64,000 nt of DNA from an uncultured Candidatus Saccharibacteria bacterium (lineage in GTDB: Bacteria > Patescibacteriota > Saccharimonadia > Saccharimonadales > Saccharimonadaceae): contig CANENS010000002.1 in NCBI GenBank assembly GCA_947428935.1, positions 35,590-99,589 on the forward strand, in the 5' to 3' direction. The translations under genes and the position numbers were made by a program. This document shows, piece after piece, positions 28,649-37,323 of this stretch. The notes under the pieces are model-generated. The model saw nothing but the letters and a program-made list of their open reading frames with translations. It was not told the DNA's origin and ran no database searches. Each line of letters opens with the position of its first letter. Position 1 is the first letter of the stretch.

Positions 28649-28654
28649 TATAAT
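28649..28654 (+). promoter_or_regulatory. -10 box for leaderless gene at 28661
   Basis: TATAAT, 6 nt before the ATG at 28661. Confidence 0.6.
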
Positions 28655-28660
28655 GAGGTT

Positions 28661-29389
28661 ATGGAAAAAGAAAATTTTGGACGAAATGTTGAATCGCCGC
28701 GTGAGGTAGAGCAGACGGGCTGGAGAGATATTAGTGAATTGGCTAAAAAAGAATCTTGGGAAGAGCATTGCGCTAGGGCTGAGAAGTTGGTGGTAAACGT
28801 TGGCGACGCTCGAGAGGAGGGGAACGTCAATTTTGAGGCAGTGGCAGATGGGGTTTTGGGAAAAAATGAGATTGCAAAGATGTCGGATGAAGAATTATTG
28901 GGAATCGGAGAGCAATGGGATGATGTAAAGGTGGATGAAACGGCATTGCGAGAGGCAATAGTATTTGCTGAGAAGCCAAATGCTATCGGTGAAAAAGGGC
29001 TGTTCGTCGGGGCGAATCGAAATTTACCAATGACGGATGATGCAGTCTATCGACATGTAGGTACGAGCGCAATCCGAGATTTGCTAGATGTGGGTTTTGT
29101 TCGAAATAAGCGGATGGCGACCGGGGCGATGGGGACGAAAAGACGTGTTGGTGGAACGATTGGTGGAAAAGTGTATTGGTATCCAGGAAAAGAAGGGGTG
29201 AATGAGAAGGCGGATTTGGTAATTGAGGCGGACAAAGCACAGGCGATGCAGGGATATGTCACCAAGGATGCAGTGCGAGGTATTTGGGTAACAAATGCTG
29301 ATAGTGGTGAACCGGTCAATTTACTTGCAAAAGATGTGTCGGCTCGAAAGGATCGCCTAAAGATTGGTCCGCATTTGGAGCAGGTTTAA
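28661..29389 (+). CDS. Hypothetical acidic protein
   Basis: 242 aa from ATG 28661 (MEKENFGRNVESPREVEQTG). An upstream ATG at 28610 is rejected because the promoter lies downstream of it. The protein has no signal or membrane segment. The N-terminal half is Glu/Lys-rich; the C-terminal part (GGTIGGKVYWYPGKEGVNE and the following VTKDAVRGIWVTNADSG) looks like a compact beta domain. I do not recognise the family. It lies between the 16S gene and an rRNA/tRNA methyltransferase. Confidence 0.6.
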   Translation: MEKENFGRNVESPREVEQTGWRDISELAKKESWEEHCARAEKLVVNVGDAREEGNVNFEAVADGVLGKNEIAKMSDEELLGIGEQWDDVKVDETALREAIVFAEKPNAIGEKGLFVGANRNLPMTDDAVYRHVGTSAIRDLLDVGFVRNKRMATGAMGTKRRVGGTIGGKVYWYPGKEGVNEKADLVIEADKAQAMQGYVTKDAVRGIWVTNADSGEPVNLLAKDVSARKDRLKIGPHLEQV

Positions 29390-29423
29390 TTCTTTGATAG
29401 CGATGTTGATAGATTTTGTATTG

Positions 29424-29429
29424 TATAAT
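29424..29429 (+). promoter_or_regulatory. -10 box for leaderless methyltransferase gene
   Basis: TATAAT, 7 nt before ATG 29437. Confidence 0.55.
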
Positions 29430-29436
29430 ATGATTC

Positions 29437-29988
29437 ATGAGTTTAGAGAACGATACGAGAAATTTGCGCGATCAATATAAGGGTAAGCCCGTAGCGCAAA
29501 TTTTTGACGAATTATCTGCCGTGCGGTTGCAATTGGAGGTGGCGATCGAGAATGTAGAGCGGGATTTTAATGCTGGTACGATTGTGCGGACAGCGAATAA
29601 CTTCAACGTAGCAAAAGTACATATTATTGGCCGCAAGAAGTATAATCGTCGCGGTGCGATGTGTACAGATAAATATCTCGAGGTTGTTTATTGGGATAAC
29701 GTGACTGATTTTGTGAAAGACCAGCATCGACGTGGGCGCGAAATTGTGGCGATTGAAAACAATTTAGGTCGGACGCGTAAGTTAAGTGATAAACGTTTTG
29801 CTCAAAAGACGACTTTACTTTTTGGTAGCGAAGGCCATGGTTTAGCTGAGCAGACCCTTAAACTGGCGGATGATGTTTGCGAGATCGAGAGCTTCGGTTC
29901 GACCAGATCGGTTAATGTGGGAGTGGCGGCTGGAATTGCGATGTATGAATGGGTAAGACAGTGTGCGTTGGAGGAGAGGAATCTGTGA
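29437..29988 (+). CDS. SpoU/TrmH family RNA 2'-O-methyltransferase
   Basis: 183 aa SPOUT enzyme. Motif 1 is NAGTIVRTANNF (catalytic Asn/Arg), motif 2 LLFGSEGHGLAEQTL, and motif 3 STRSVNVGVAAGIAMYEWV, which together make the trefoil-knot AdoMet site. It lacks the N-terminal RNA-binding domain of RlmB, so it resembles stand-alone TrmL/TrmH-like enzymes. It methylates the ribose 2'-OH of tRNA or rRNA; the exact target cannot be told. It lies beside 16S, tRNA-Ile and tRNA-Ala. Confidence 0.88.
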   Translation: MSLENDTRNLRDQYKGKPVAQIFDELSAVRLQLEVAIENVERDFNAGTIVRTANNFNVAKVHIIGRKKYNRRGAMCTDKYLEVVYWDNVTDFVKDQHRRGREIVAIENNLGRTRKLSDKRFAQKTTLLFGSEGHGLAEQTLKLADDVCEIESFGSTRSVNVGVAAGIAMYEWVRQCALEERNL

Positions 29989-30034
29989 GTTTCTCGTAAT
30001 GGCGCGGAACTTTAGTTAAAATTGAGGTTCGACG

Positions 30035-30063
30035 TTGTAATTTTGAGTAAAGTGCGCTATAAT
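30035..30063 (+). promoter_or_regulatory. tRNA-Ile promoter
   Basis: TTGTAA (30035-30040), a 17-bp spacer, TATAAT (30058-30063); the tRNA starts 9 nt later. Confidence 0.75.
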
Positions 30064-30072
30064 TAGGGTGAA

Positions 30073-30149
30073 GGGGATATAGCTCAGCTGGTTAGAGCGC
30101 TAAACTGATAATTTAGAGGTCTGTGGTTCAAGTCCACATATCCCCACCA
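30073..30149 (+). tRNA. tRNA-Ile (GAT)
   Basis: 77 nt with encoded CCA. GGGGATA pairs with TATCCCC, the anticodon loop gives GAT, and the T-arm is GGTTCAAGTCC. tRNA-Ile(GAT) and tRNA-Ala(TGC) normally sit in the 16S-23S spacer; here they follow 16S but 23S is absent. Confidence 0.95.
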
Positions 30150-30434
30150 GGTTTCGGGCTAGAATCGGTTCTTTTCGTTTTTCGAATGAAAATAACTCGA
30201 TTTTAGCTTCGAAGTCGTCAGTTTATTATTAGTGGTATGTGTTTTAGCTCCTCGTAGCTTAAACTATACTCATTCTGAATTTACCTTTTGATTTTAGGAG
30301 TAGTGGTTCAGTTCTGAGATGGGATGCCTTAGCATTTCAAAAAATTAAGAATCGAGCTTTTTACGTTCAATCAACCGTGGTTGGTGAGGTGAATTTTGTG
30401 AGAAATGATAAACGTTATTTTTAAAATTTGATAT

Positions 30435-30511
30435 GGGGTAATAGCTCAGTTGATTAGAGCGCTGCCTTTGCAAGGCAGAGGTCCAGGGTTTGAGTCCCTG
30501 TTACTCCACCA
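30435..30511 (+). tRNA. tRNA-Ala (TGC)
   Basis: 77 nt with encoded CCA. GGGGTAA pairs with TTACTCC, the loop TTTGCAA contains the TGC anticodon, and the T-arm is GGTTTGAGTCC. Cassette V1 begins 200 bp downstream, so the cassette region starts right after this tRNA. Confidence 0.95.
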
Positions 30512-30709
30512 TAAAAAATATATCACGTTCGCGTGGTGTATTTTTTATGCGTGAGGCTTATGTGTTTTAGAGTTTCTCGAACTAATATCCAAGACATTGA
30601 GAACTGCGCAAAAAACCGATTTTTCTGTCATTGTGTTGCGGGAAGCGGTGCTTTTTATAGCTTGGACGAATTTGGCTATTCTATGTACGTGGCTGCGGAA
30701 AATGGTTTT

Positions 30710-30904
30710 CGCAGCGGGCAAGTCAGTATTGGTGAAGGTTATGTAAAATGGTTAGGCTCTACGGGCTACGGATGGTCATCACAAGCCAATGAATCCAATA
30801 TTGGTGCGGCATATATTCTTGACTTCAATAGTTTCTCCGTTATCTCATCTTACAATTATACCCGTTGGTTTGCCTTCCCCCTCCGCTGCCTAGCTAGACA
30901 GTAA
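30710..30904 (+). repeat. Variable-region cassette V1 (orphan)
   Basis: Encodes RSGQVSIGEGYVKWLGSTGY, then GWSSQANESN and the end FAFPLRCLARQ-stop. The upstream in-frame sequence (GSGAFYSLDEFGYSMYVAAE) weakly resembles the region before the cassette in the full gene (NGSFYALLAPYGI), so V1 may be a truncated gene end. No promoter or start is evident. Confidence 0.85.
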
Positions 30905-31665
30905 TAATATACAGCGAAGCTTGTTGCTTATCATCAAAGGATCAAAAATTTAACAGAATTATAGCTAAAATCTCATTATCGAAGTCGATACGGCACAACT
31001 TTTTCGATCGCAGGGTAATGTAGGGTAACTATAATTATGATATTCATAGGCTATGTGGGCTAGGTTTTTGCTTTTATGGTGAAAAACACTCCCGACCCCC
31101 ACTTAAAATGCTTTTTAGACGCGCTCTGAGGCTCTAGGAGACCGTTTGTGTAAGTATGGTGGGAGAAAATGGCTTTTGTGTTCTGAATGACCTTAGAGGG
31201 GCTGAGAATGGCTCACGACCACAAAAGACACCCCATGACGAGATGTCTCCGTGATTGATAAGGCATGTTTTGAACCACCTCGCAGAGCGCAAGCCGACAA
31301 GGCGCGCGGGTTCAAAACCGCTTTTACCAAATGTTGCCATCAAAAAGGCAAACTAAGTTTATCTTATATCATGTTGTGAATAAAGTCAATAACCGTTTTC
31401 CACAACTTGTGTAAAATCGGAGTGGGGAATGTTCGGTTTTTTTGATAGGGGGATGAGCTCTAAGTTCGGTTTAAGTTCGGGAAAAATGTTTTGCCAAAAT
31501 GTTTAAAAAGATACCAAAGATAGAAATTTTTGTAACAATATTTGAATTTTTTATAAAAAATGTTCGGGTAAATTATTTAAACATGAACAGGGATGTTCGG
31601 TTACCTGAGGGGTAGTTGTTCGGGTATTTTTCAACTATGGTAACACATTTTTTAACAAAAACGTA
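30905..31665. other. Intergenic region with hairpins and six GTTCGG repeats
   Basis: About 760 bp without a gene. At 31267-31320 TTTTGAACC pairs with GGTTCAAAA around a GC-rich arm, so 31080-31345 may be a structured RNA. GTTCGG occurs six times (31431, 31464, 31475, 31562, 31595, 31618) before the KGG-gene promoter. A TTTTCCACA DnaA-box-like site lies near 31395. Confidence 0.5.
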
Positions 31666-31694
31666 TTGACAAAACTAAAGCGGTATGCTATAAT
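31666..31694 (+). promoter_or_regulatory. Consensus promoter of KGG-protein gene
   Basis: TTGACA (31666-31671), a 17-bp spacer, TATAAT (31689-31694). A perfect consensus implies strong expression. Confidence 0.85.
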
Positions 31695-31758
31695 GCTTAT
31701 AACATCCTAAGACAGGGTGGATAATATCAATAAGCTGGTGGGCAGAAAGTGAGAAGAA

Positions 31759-31962
31759 ATGGCTGGAACGAAAGCAGGCGGCTTGAAAGCTGCAGCGACT
31801 AATAAAGCAAAGTATGGTAAGGAATTTTATTCCCAGATTGGCCGCAAAGGTGGTCAAAATGGTCATACTGGTGGTTTCGCGGCAAATCCGGCTTTAGCGC
31901 GCATTGCGGGTGCTAAGGGCGGTCGGATTTCTCGACGTGGCCCGGCGAAGAAGAGTGCTTAA
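31759..31962 (+). CDS. KGG-repeat stress-type small protein
   Basis: 67 aa, basic and glycine-rich. AGGLKAAATNKAKYGKEFYS, IGRKGGQNGHTGGFA and AGAKGGRISRRG match the KGG motif family (YciG/Con-10/general-stress proteins), which are small unfolded, stress-associated proteins. It has a consensus promoter and a GTGAGAAGAA leader. It lies next to the first cassettes but shows no link to them. Very likely highly expressed. Confidence 0.85.
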   Translation: MAGTKAGGLKAAATNKAKYGKEFYSQIGRKGGQNGHTGGFAANPALARIAGAKGGRISRRGPAKKSA

Positions 31963-32196
31963 GATAATCTTGAAACTTAAGCAGATCGATTCGTCTATAT
32001 TAAAGGAGGGATTTCGAAGAATTCAACTTGTGCAGTTTGAGATAATCTTTAGTAATATTTGACGAAACTCTCTTAATTTTATTTATGTTGATCCCCACGT
32101 GGATTTCCGCGTGGGGATTGGTAGTGTCATAGGGTTTATTTGCACCATAGATTATTGGAAACTTCGTTTTAGCGGTGTCTATTTTGCTTATATTTA

Positions 32197-32394
32197 TTAT
32201 TGCTGTCTAGCTAGGCAGCGGAGGGGGTGACCGTAAGAGCGAGTGCCGCTGTTGGCTGGGAAGACATCTGTGGGATAGAAGCCGATATAATATGACTCGC
32301 CGGTTTTTGAGGCATTGGCTCGAGAAGACCAACCGTAGCTAATTGCTCCAGGGTGCCAGATAAACCCACTGCCATTTGTAACCTCCCCGCTGCG
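32197..32394 (-). repeat. Variable-region cassette V2 (orphan)
   Basis: Reads RSGEVTNGSGFIWHPGAISY, GWSSRANASKTGE and ends SYGHPLRCLARQQ-stop. CTAGCTAG-type 3' end. Orphan between the KGG gene and V3. Confidence 0.88.
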
Positions 32395-32431
32395 AACTTT
32401 TCTTTTTTGATTACGTTTTTGCTTATTATTA

Positions 32432-32623
32432 CTATCTAGCTAGGCAGCGGAGGGGGAAGCCGTACCAGTAGTGATATGAATTGGACGGACTAACGATGGA
32501 TGTGCTAAAACCAAGGCTATATGCAGAGCGTACAGCGGAGGAATCAGCCCGCGATGACCAACCATATCCATTATTACCAGGATACCCTAGACCACCGCCA
32601 GCGATGCTGATTAGCCCGCTGCG
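32432..32623 (-). repeat. Variable-region cassette V3, identical twin of V10
   Basis: Encodes RSGLISIAGGGLGYPGNNGY, GWSSRADSSAVRSAYSLGF and WYGFPLRCLAR-stop. Bases 32446-32627 are identical to 39745-39926 (182 bp without a difference). V3 has the full CTAGCTAG 3' end; V10 lacks it. Confidence 0.92.
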
Positions 32624-32903
32624 AACGACCAAAGCGGTGAGAGACCTGCGGAAATGACTGTATGGCAAAAAAGAAAACGTGTTTTTTCAGAGCATAAACG
32701 AATGTTTATGCTCGCCCGGACGGGTGAAGCATACTCCCGCTCGTTCGTTTGACAAACAAACCATCGAAGATGGTTTGGGGTTTTGTCCTGGGATGTTGGT
32801 TTTTGATCCTGGACTTTGCAGCAATATTAAATAAGCCACTTATGCTCGCCAAAGTGAGCTATGCAGGCTATACTGGGGGTTGTAGCACGGAGGTATAAAC
32901 AAG

Positions 32904-33410
32904 ATGCAAGGGTTTTTTGAGAGAGTGAAGGCGGATTTTGATTGGATAAAATTTCGAGTTGGCCATAAGTTTGCGTTTCGAGCGCCAAGGACGGTATTTT
33001 TTGAAGACTATAGGAGCGAAAGTGATGTGCTTAAAAAAAGTGTTCAAGTTAATAACGGGGCTATGCTTAAAAAAGGTGTTCAATATAACCCTAATTCGAC
33101 TGAACAAATATTTTATTTATTACTTTTTCATGAGATAGGGCATGCTGTTTTGGGGCATAAGGATTTTTTGACCGACGTGGAGCGTTTGAAGATGGAGCGT
33201 GCCGCTTGGGAAGAAGCGCGTAAATTTTGTAAAAAGTACGATGTATTTTATGATGAAGATCGAGTAGAGAGGGAAATGGACACTTATCGAGATTGGTTGC
33301 ACAGTCGTTCGGTTTGCAAAACTTGCGGTTTGACTAGATTCCAAACTTTAGACGGACAATATCATTGTCCGAGGTGTAATGAAATATTGGGTATTATGGG
33401 GAAAAAATAG
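32904..33410 (+). CDS. Metallopeptidase-like protein with zinc ribbon (ImmA/IrrE-like)
   Basis: 168 aa. LLLFHEIGHAVLGH carries the HExxH zinc motif plus a further His, as in ImmA/IrrE peptidases that cleave repressors of mobile elements. A downstream acidic helix (DEDRVEREMDTYRDW) could give the third ligand Glu. The C-terminus is a rubredoxin-like knuckle (CKTCGLTRFQTLDGQYHCPRC) that could bind zinc or DNA. It lies alone between V3 and V4 in the cassette region. A link to the DGR is only positional. Confidence 0.65.
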   Translation: MQGFFERVKADFDWIKFRVGHKFAFRAPRTVFFEDYRSESDVLKKSVQVNNGAMLKKGVQYNPNSTEQIFYLLLFHEIGHAVLGHKDFLTDVERLKMERAAWEEARKFCKKYDVFYDEDRVEREMDTYRDWLHSRSVCKTCGLTRFQTLDGQYHCPRCNEILGIMGKK

Positions 33411-33507
33411 AATAAGCAACGATTTATCCGATGTACGAATGACTTTTTTCGGTCTAGTGCGTTATCTGCTGAGCTTTTATTTTCGATTCTGTTTTTGTTT
33501 ATTATTG

Positions 33508-33698
33508 CTGTCTATGCTCGAGCAGCGGAGGGGGAAGGCATTCCAGCGATTATATGTAAAAGCTGGGTCGATGCTGGATATATTAATGTGGAAGCCATAT
33601 GCATGATTGGCGGAGGTTTTGGCGCGTGACGTCCATACGTAGCCGTAGATGCTGAGACCCCCCAAAGAGCTACGCTCAAGACTGACAGTCCCGCTGCG
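33508..33698 (-). repeat. Variable-region cassette V4 (orphan, CTCGAG-type end)
   Basis: Encodes RSGTVSLERSSLGGLSIYGY then VWTSRAKTSANHAYGFHINI and WNAFPLRCSSIDS. The 3' end has TGCTCGAGCA instead of CTGCCTAGCTAG, so the frame runs past the usual stop. Confidence 0.88.
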
Positions 33699-33910
33699 AA
33701 AATTCAGAATCACAAGCATGTTTGACTGTATTAATTTTTACCTGCTTACTACGAAACCTGCTATTTTCGGTAATAGGGAAAAACGGTGTAGACAAAGAAG
33801 TTTCCATCTGGTATAATGAGAGTAGATTTCGGGTTCGTTCAGAATCATCTGTCGCTGGTGGTCGGTGGCAGTGTTTCTGAACGGGCCTGAAGAAAGGATA
33901 AATAAGAGAA

Positions 33911-34975
33911 ATGGCTGAAGCCAAAATTACAATGGATGAGCTGTTGGCTGGCGCGGATGAGTTGAATGCGAAGCGGGCAGTTTTGGGGGAGACGGTAACC
34001 GGAAGGGTTTTGTCGGTTAAAAAGCATGAGATTCTGATTGATCTTGGGCCGCGTGGAGTGGGCGTGGTGCCGCGTCGAGAGGTTCCTTTTGCCAAGAATT
34101 TGAATGTTGGTGCCGAGGTGGTTGCCTCGGTGATCGAGTCGGAAATGAAGGACGGTAGTGTTCTGTTGTCTCTGCGTAAAGCGGCTAAGGAAAAAGGTTG
34201 GGATGAGATTCAGGAGCGTTTGGATGCTGCTGAAGTGATTGAAATCACTCCGTTTGATGCAAACCGCGGTGGTTTGTTAGCAGAATATGAAGGGATTCGT
34301 GGGTTTTTGCCAGTTTCTCAGCTTTCGGCGGAGCATTATCCGCGGGTTGGTTCGGCGGATAAGGATGAGATTTTGCAACGTTTGAACTCTCTAGTTGGAC
34401 AGCCGATGAAGGTGCGGATTTTGGATGCGAATCGCAAGGACAATAAGTTGATTTTCTCGGAAAAAGAAGCTGTGAAAGATGGTTTGGCGGAGCGCTTTGC
34501 GGAGCTAAACGTCGGTGACGTTGTCAAAGGTGTAGTGACTGGTGTGGTTGACTTCGGTGCGTTTGTGAACGTGGACGGGGTTGAAGGCTTGATTCATATT
34601 TCGGAGATCTCTTGGGAGCGAGTGAATAATCCTTCGGATTATGTGAAAGTCGGTGATTCGGTCGATGCGAAGATTATAGCAATTGACAAAGAGCGTTTGT
34701 CTCTGTCAATGAAACAGCTGACGGAAGATCCTTGGCTGTCTGAGGTTGAAGGTCTGAAACGTGGTGAGGAGGTTGAAGGTACGATTACACGAATTACCCC
34801 GTTTGGTGCTTTTGTGCAGATTTCGCCAGCAGTGGAAGCTCTAGTACATGTTTCAGAATTAGGCTCAGGGAATGACGCTGATCCAGAGAAAGTATTTGCC
34901 CTAAACGAGCGCAAAAAGTTCCGCATTCTGGATATTGATAAGGATGGGCGCAAGATTTCTTTGACGGTTGCTTAA
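33911..34975 (+). CDS. rpsA: S1 RNA-binding domain protein (ribosomal protein S1)
   Basis: 354 aa, four tandem S1 motifs. They start near LGETVTGRVLSVKKHEILID, then the EGIRGFLPVSQL repeat, GDVVKGVVTGVVDFGAFVNV with EGLIHISEISW, and EEVEGTITRITPFGAFVQIS with EALVHVSELG. E. coli S1 has six; four-domain S1 proteins are common outside Proteobacteria. It helps load mRNA on the 30S subunit. In a genome with many leaderless genes its need may differ. Flanked by cassettes V4 and V5/V6. Confidence 0.9.
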   Translation: MAEAKITMDELLAGADELNAKRAVLGETVTGRVLSVKKHEILIDLGPRGVGVVPRREVPFAKNLNVGAEVVASVIESEMKDGSVLLSLRKAAKEKGWDEIQERLDAAEVIEITPFDANRGGLLAEYEGIRGFLPVSQLSAEHYPRVGSADKDEILQRLNSLVGQPMKVRILDANRKDNKLIFSEKEAVKDGLAERFAELNVGDVVKGVVTGVVDFGAFVNVDGVEGLIHISEISWERVNNPSDYVKVGDSVDAKIIAIDKERLSLSMKQLTEDPWLSEVEGLKRGEEVEGTITRITPFGAFVQISPAVEALVHVSELGSGNDADPEKVFALNERKKFRILDIDKDGRKISLTVA

Positions 34976-35074
34976 GGATAGTGTGACTTAGGAAGTAGAC
35001 TGGGGTGGGGTCTGCTTTTTTTTTGGCGGTAACTGATTTTAATTATTTTAATTATACTGATGCATATATTATTA

Positions 35075-35268
35075 CTGTCTATGCTCGAGCAGCGGAGGGG
35101 GAAGCCGTTCCAGCGAAGACCGTTGTTGGACGGGCCGACGCCAGACGCATTGAAGGCGAGGTAGAATGCATAACGAGGATCAGAAGAATTAGCCCGCGTA
35201 GACCATCCGTAACCGTTGATGCCAGCGTCCCACAAACGACCGTAACCGATATAGACGGCCCCGCTGCG
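35075..35268 (-). repeat. Variable-region cassette V5 (tandem with V6, CTCGAG-type end)
   Basis: Encodes RSGAVYIGYGRLWDAGINGY, GWSTRANSSDPRYAF and WNGFPLRCSSIDS. It is separated from V6 by 7 bp, so two units stand head to tail. Confidence 0.9.
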
Positions 35269-35275
35269 AACATTA

Positions 35276-35470
35276 TTACTGTCTAGCTAGGCAGCGGAGG
35301 GGAAAGGTGTTGCTGCGGTCATCGCCACTAGATGGGCCAACACTGGTGGAGGCATTGAAGGCGAGACGATATGCATAGCGAAGGTCAAAACTAGCTTGTG
35401 ATGGCCATGTATAACTAACAGTACCAGAACCCTGTAAGTAACCGTTACTGATATTGACATACCCGTTGCG
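35276..35470 (-). repeat. Variable-region cassette V6 (tandem with V5)
   Basis: Encodes RNGYVNISNGYLQGSGTVSY, TWPSQASFDLRYAYRLAF and NTFPLRCLARQ-stop. The start reads CGCAACGGG instead of CGCAGCGGG. Confidence 0.9.
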
Positions 35471-35601
35471 AACGAAAACGGTTGCGAGGTGAAAATGTTT
35501 TCCGAAGTGACACCACGCCAAAGACGCAATATCCGTCTGGATATAACATTTGCTCAGGGTTCAAAGCTCTAGAGCATAGTATCTCTACGTATTTGCCACA
35601 A

Positions 35602-36210
35602 CTAGCTCGATTGGCTAAGTTTTTGCCAGAATCTCGGAGTCTCCTTTTCTGACTTCTTTTTGCGTCCGCGTTTTTCGGGCTGGATAAGGCTGGTTTCATA
35701 AATGACGCGTGAAAACTCTTCGATCACACGTTCCCTGGTTAGGTTGCGCGGTTTTTCGAGATAAACGAACGGTAGATGGGCGCTGCGGAAAAATTTTTTC
35801 ATATCGTTGGGGTCGCTGCCAGGTCCTTGGTCATCGCTGGTGCTATCTTCGATTTTGACGGCGCAGACTGGCCTCAGCGTACGCTTGTTGCAAAAGACAA
35901 AATCAACATACTTGTGCTCGATAAAACTATAAGCTTCGTAGCGGTCTTGATTGCCGACTTTGTGGCTAAGTAACGAATCGAGGCTAACTTGCGGCAGAAT
36001 GTAAAAGTTCTCGCCAAAAATTTCATTCAGCAGCTGGAAACAGGTTTTTTCCACTCCGACCATCAAGTGTTTTTTTGGCCGGTAACGGCATCGATCCATA
36101 GCTTCTTTGCGACGTTGACGTGAAGTAACGCTAGCGACGGCGGAAACAATCAAGAAAAGGACGAGTGCTAAACCGGCGACAATAATATAAAGCTTATCCA
36201 TATTTTGCAA
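35602..36210 (-). CDS. Membrane-anchored DUF2726-type protein
   Basis: 202 aa. An N-terminal membrane helix (LYIIVAGLALVLFLIVSAV) is followed by a cytoplasmic domain with the DUF2726 pattern: EKTCFQLLNEIFGENFYILP, HKYVDFVFCNKRTLRPVCAVKIED (nuclease-like fold core) and the later RSAHLPFVYLEK. The ED in KIEDS resembles a restriction-endonuclease-like active site, but activity is unproven. The C-terminus is basic. ATG at codon 4 is an equally good start. Its stop lies between cassettes V6 and V7. Confidence 0.75.
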   Translation of the reverse strand: MQNMDKLYIIVAGLALVLFLIVSAVASVTSRQRRKEAMDRCRYRPKKHLMVGVEKTCFQLLNEIFGENFYILPQVSLDSLLSHKVGNQDRYEAYSFIEHKYVDFVFCNKRTLRPVCAVKIEDSTSDDQGPGSDPNDMKKFFRSAHLPFVYLEKPRNLTRERVIEEFSRVIYETSLIQPEKRGRKKKSEKETPRFWQKLSQSS

Positions 36211-36540
36211 TAAATTTAGAGAATTAAACTGAATTTAGTTAGTTTCATTTCCTTCAAAAACAATTCTCGTTATCTAATCGATGGAAAATAAAGTCACGTT
36301 ATTGGCTAATAAACTTAACCAATTATCTTCGTTTTAGATAGAGAAATGACAGATTTAAGGCAAAACACTTAAATCTGTATCTACAGTATAGCACACATAG
36401 TATAAAAGATCAAGCTTTTGAACTATTGTTTGTTTTGTGTTATAAAAAGTTAGAATCGTGGGAAATTTTGGCGCCTGCGATTGAATATTATATGTATTAT
36501 CTATGATACATATACTTCTTAATTATTAGTCATAGTTATG
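36211..36540. other. Intergenic interval with one hairpin
   Basis: 330 bp, A/T-rich. ACAGATTTAAG pairs with CTTAAATCTGT at about 36350-36380. No gene seen; the promoter of the DUF2726 gene on the minus strand should lie here. Confidence 0.45.
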
Positions 36541-36544
36541 GTTA

Positions 36545-36736
36545 TTACTGTCTAGCTAGGCAGCGGAGGGGGAAGCCGCCCCAACGGTAATAGTCGTCAG
36601 ACGGATAGGTAAGAGAATTATTGAAGCTGAGGTAACGCGCGTTGCTTGGTGAAGAATGAGCTCGAGACGACCACCCGAAACCATAGAGACCGAAATTGTC
36701 TAGGTTTTGAGTAGAGATATAGACGCTTCCGCTGCG
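36545..36736 (-). repeat. Variable-region cassette V7
   Basis: Encodes RSGSVYISTQNLDNFGLYGF, GWSSRAHSSPSNARYLSF and WGGFPLRCLARQ-stop. First of a tandem trio V7-V8-V9. Confidence 0.9.
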
Positions 36737-36743
36737 AACGTTA

Positions 36744-36944
36744 TTACCACTGTCTAATGTTCGAGCAGCGCAGGGGGAAGCCGCGCCAGCGATCATCGTT
36801 GTTGTACGAGCCGACGACAGACGCATTGAAGTAGAGGCTGTATGCATAACGAAGATCATAGGGATTAGCTTGAGTTGACCATCCATAACCATAGAGACCA
36901 GAATGCCTTGATTTGCCAATACTCATATTAATATACCCGCTGCG
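36744..36944 (-). repeat. Variable-region cassette V8 (altered end)
   Basis: Encodes RSGYINMSIGKSRHSGLYGY, GWSTQANPYDLRYAYSLYF and WRGFPLRCSNIRQW-stop. The end reads TGCTCGAACATTAG, a decayed form of TGCTCGAGCATAG. It is 7 bp from V7. Confidence 0.88.
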
Positions 36945-36968
36945 AGTTCAGGATTCTGTTTTTGTTTA

Positions 36969-37160
36969 TTATTGCTGTCTAGCTAGGCAGCGGAGGGGGA
37001 GGCCGTTTGAGCGATTGCTATTGTATGATGGACCGACGCTAGAAGCGTTAGTGAGTAATTCATAAGCATTAGTTGAGTTGGTGGGGCTAGAAGATCGAGT
37101 GTGGCTATCAACCCCGCTTTGCCATAATCGACCATTCCCGATATGGATGAACCCGCTGCG
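36969..37160 (-). repeat. Variable-region cassette V9
   Basis: Encodes RSGFIHIGNGRLWQSGVDSH and ends SNGLPLRCLARQQ-stop. The usual GYGWSS core is altered to SHTRSS, so the domain core is damaged. Confidence 0.88.
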
Positions 37161-37323
37161 AAAGTTATGTTTTTGTTATAGCTTTTTGGAAGATAGGATA
37201 CGCAAGAAGTGGCTAAAAGTATTTTATTTTTTTGAGAGAAAGGTGGAACGTTGATGTCGGTTTTTGGTGATTCGATGCAACTTCGTGATATAATTAAGGT
37301 AAAGTGTAGAGTAAGGAGGCCGC

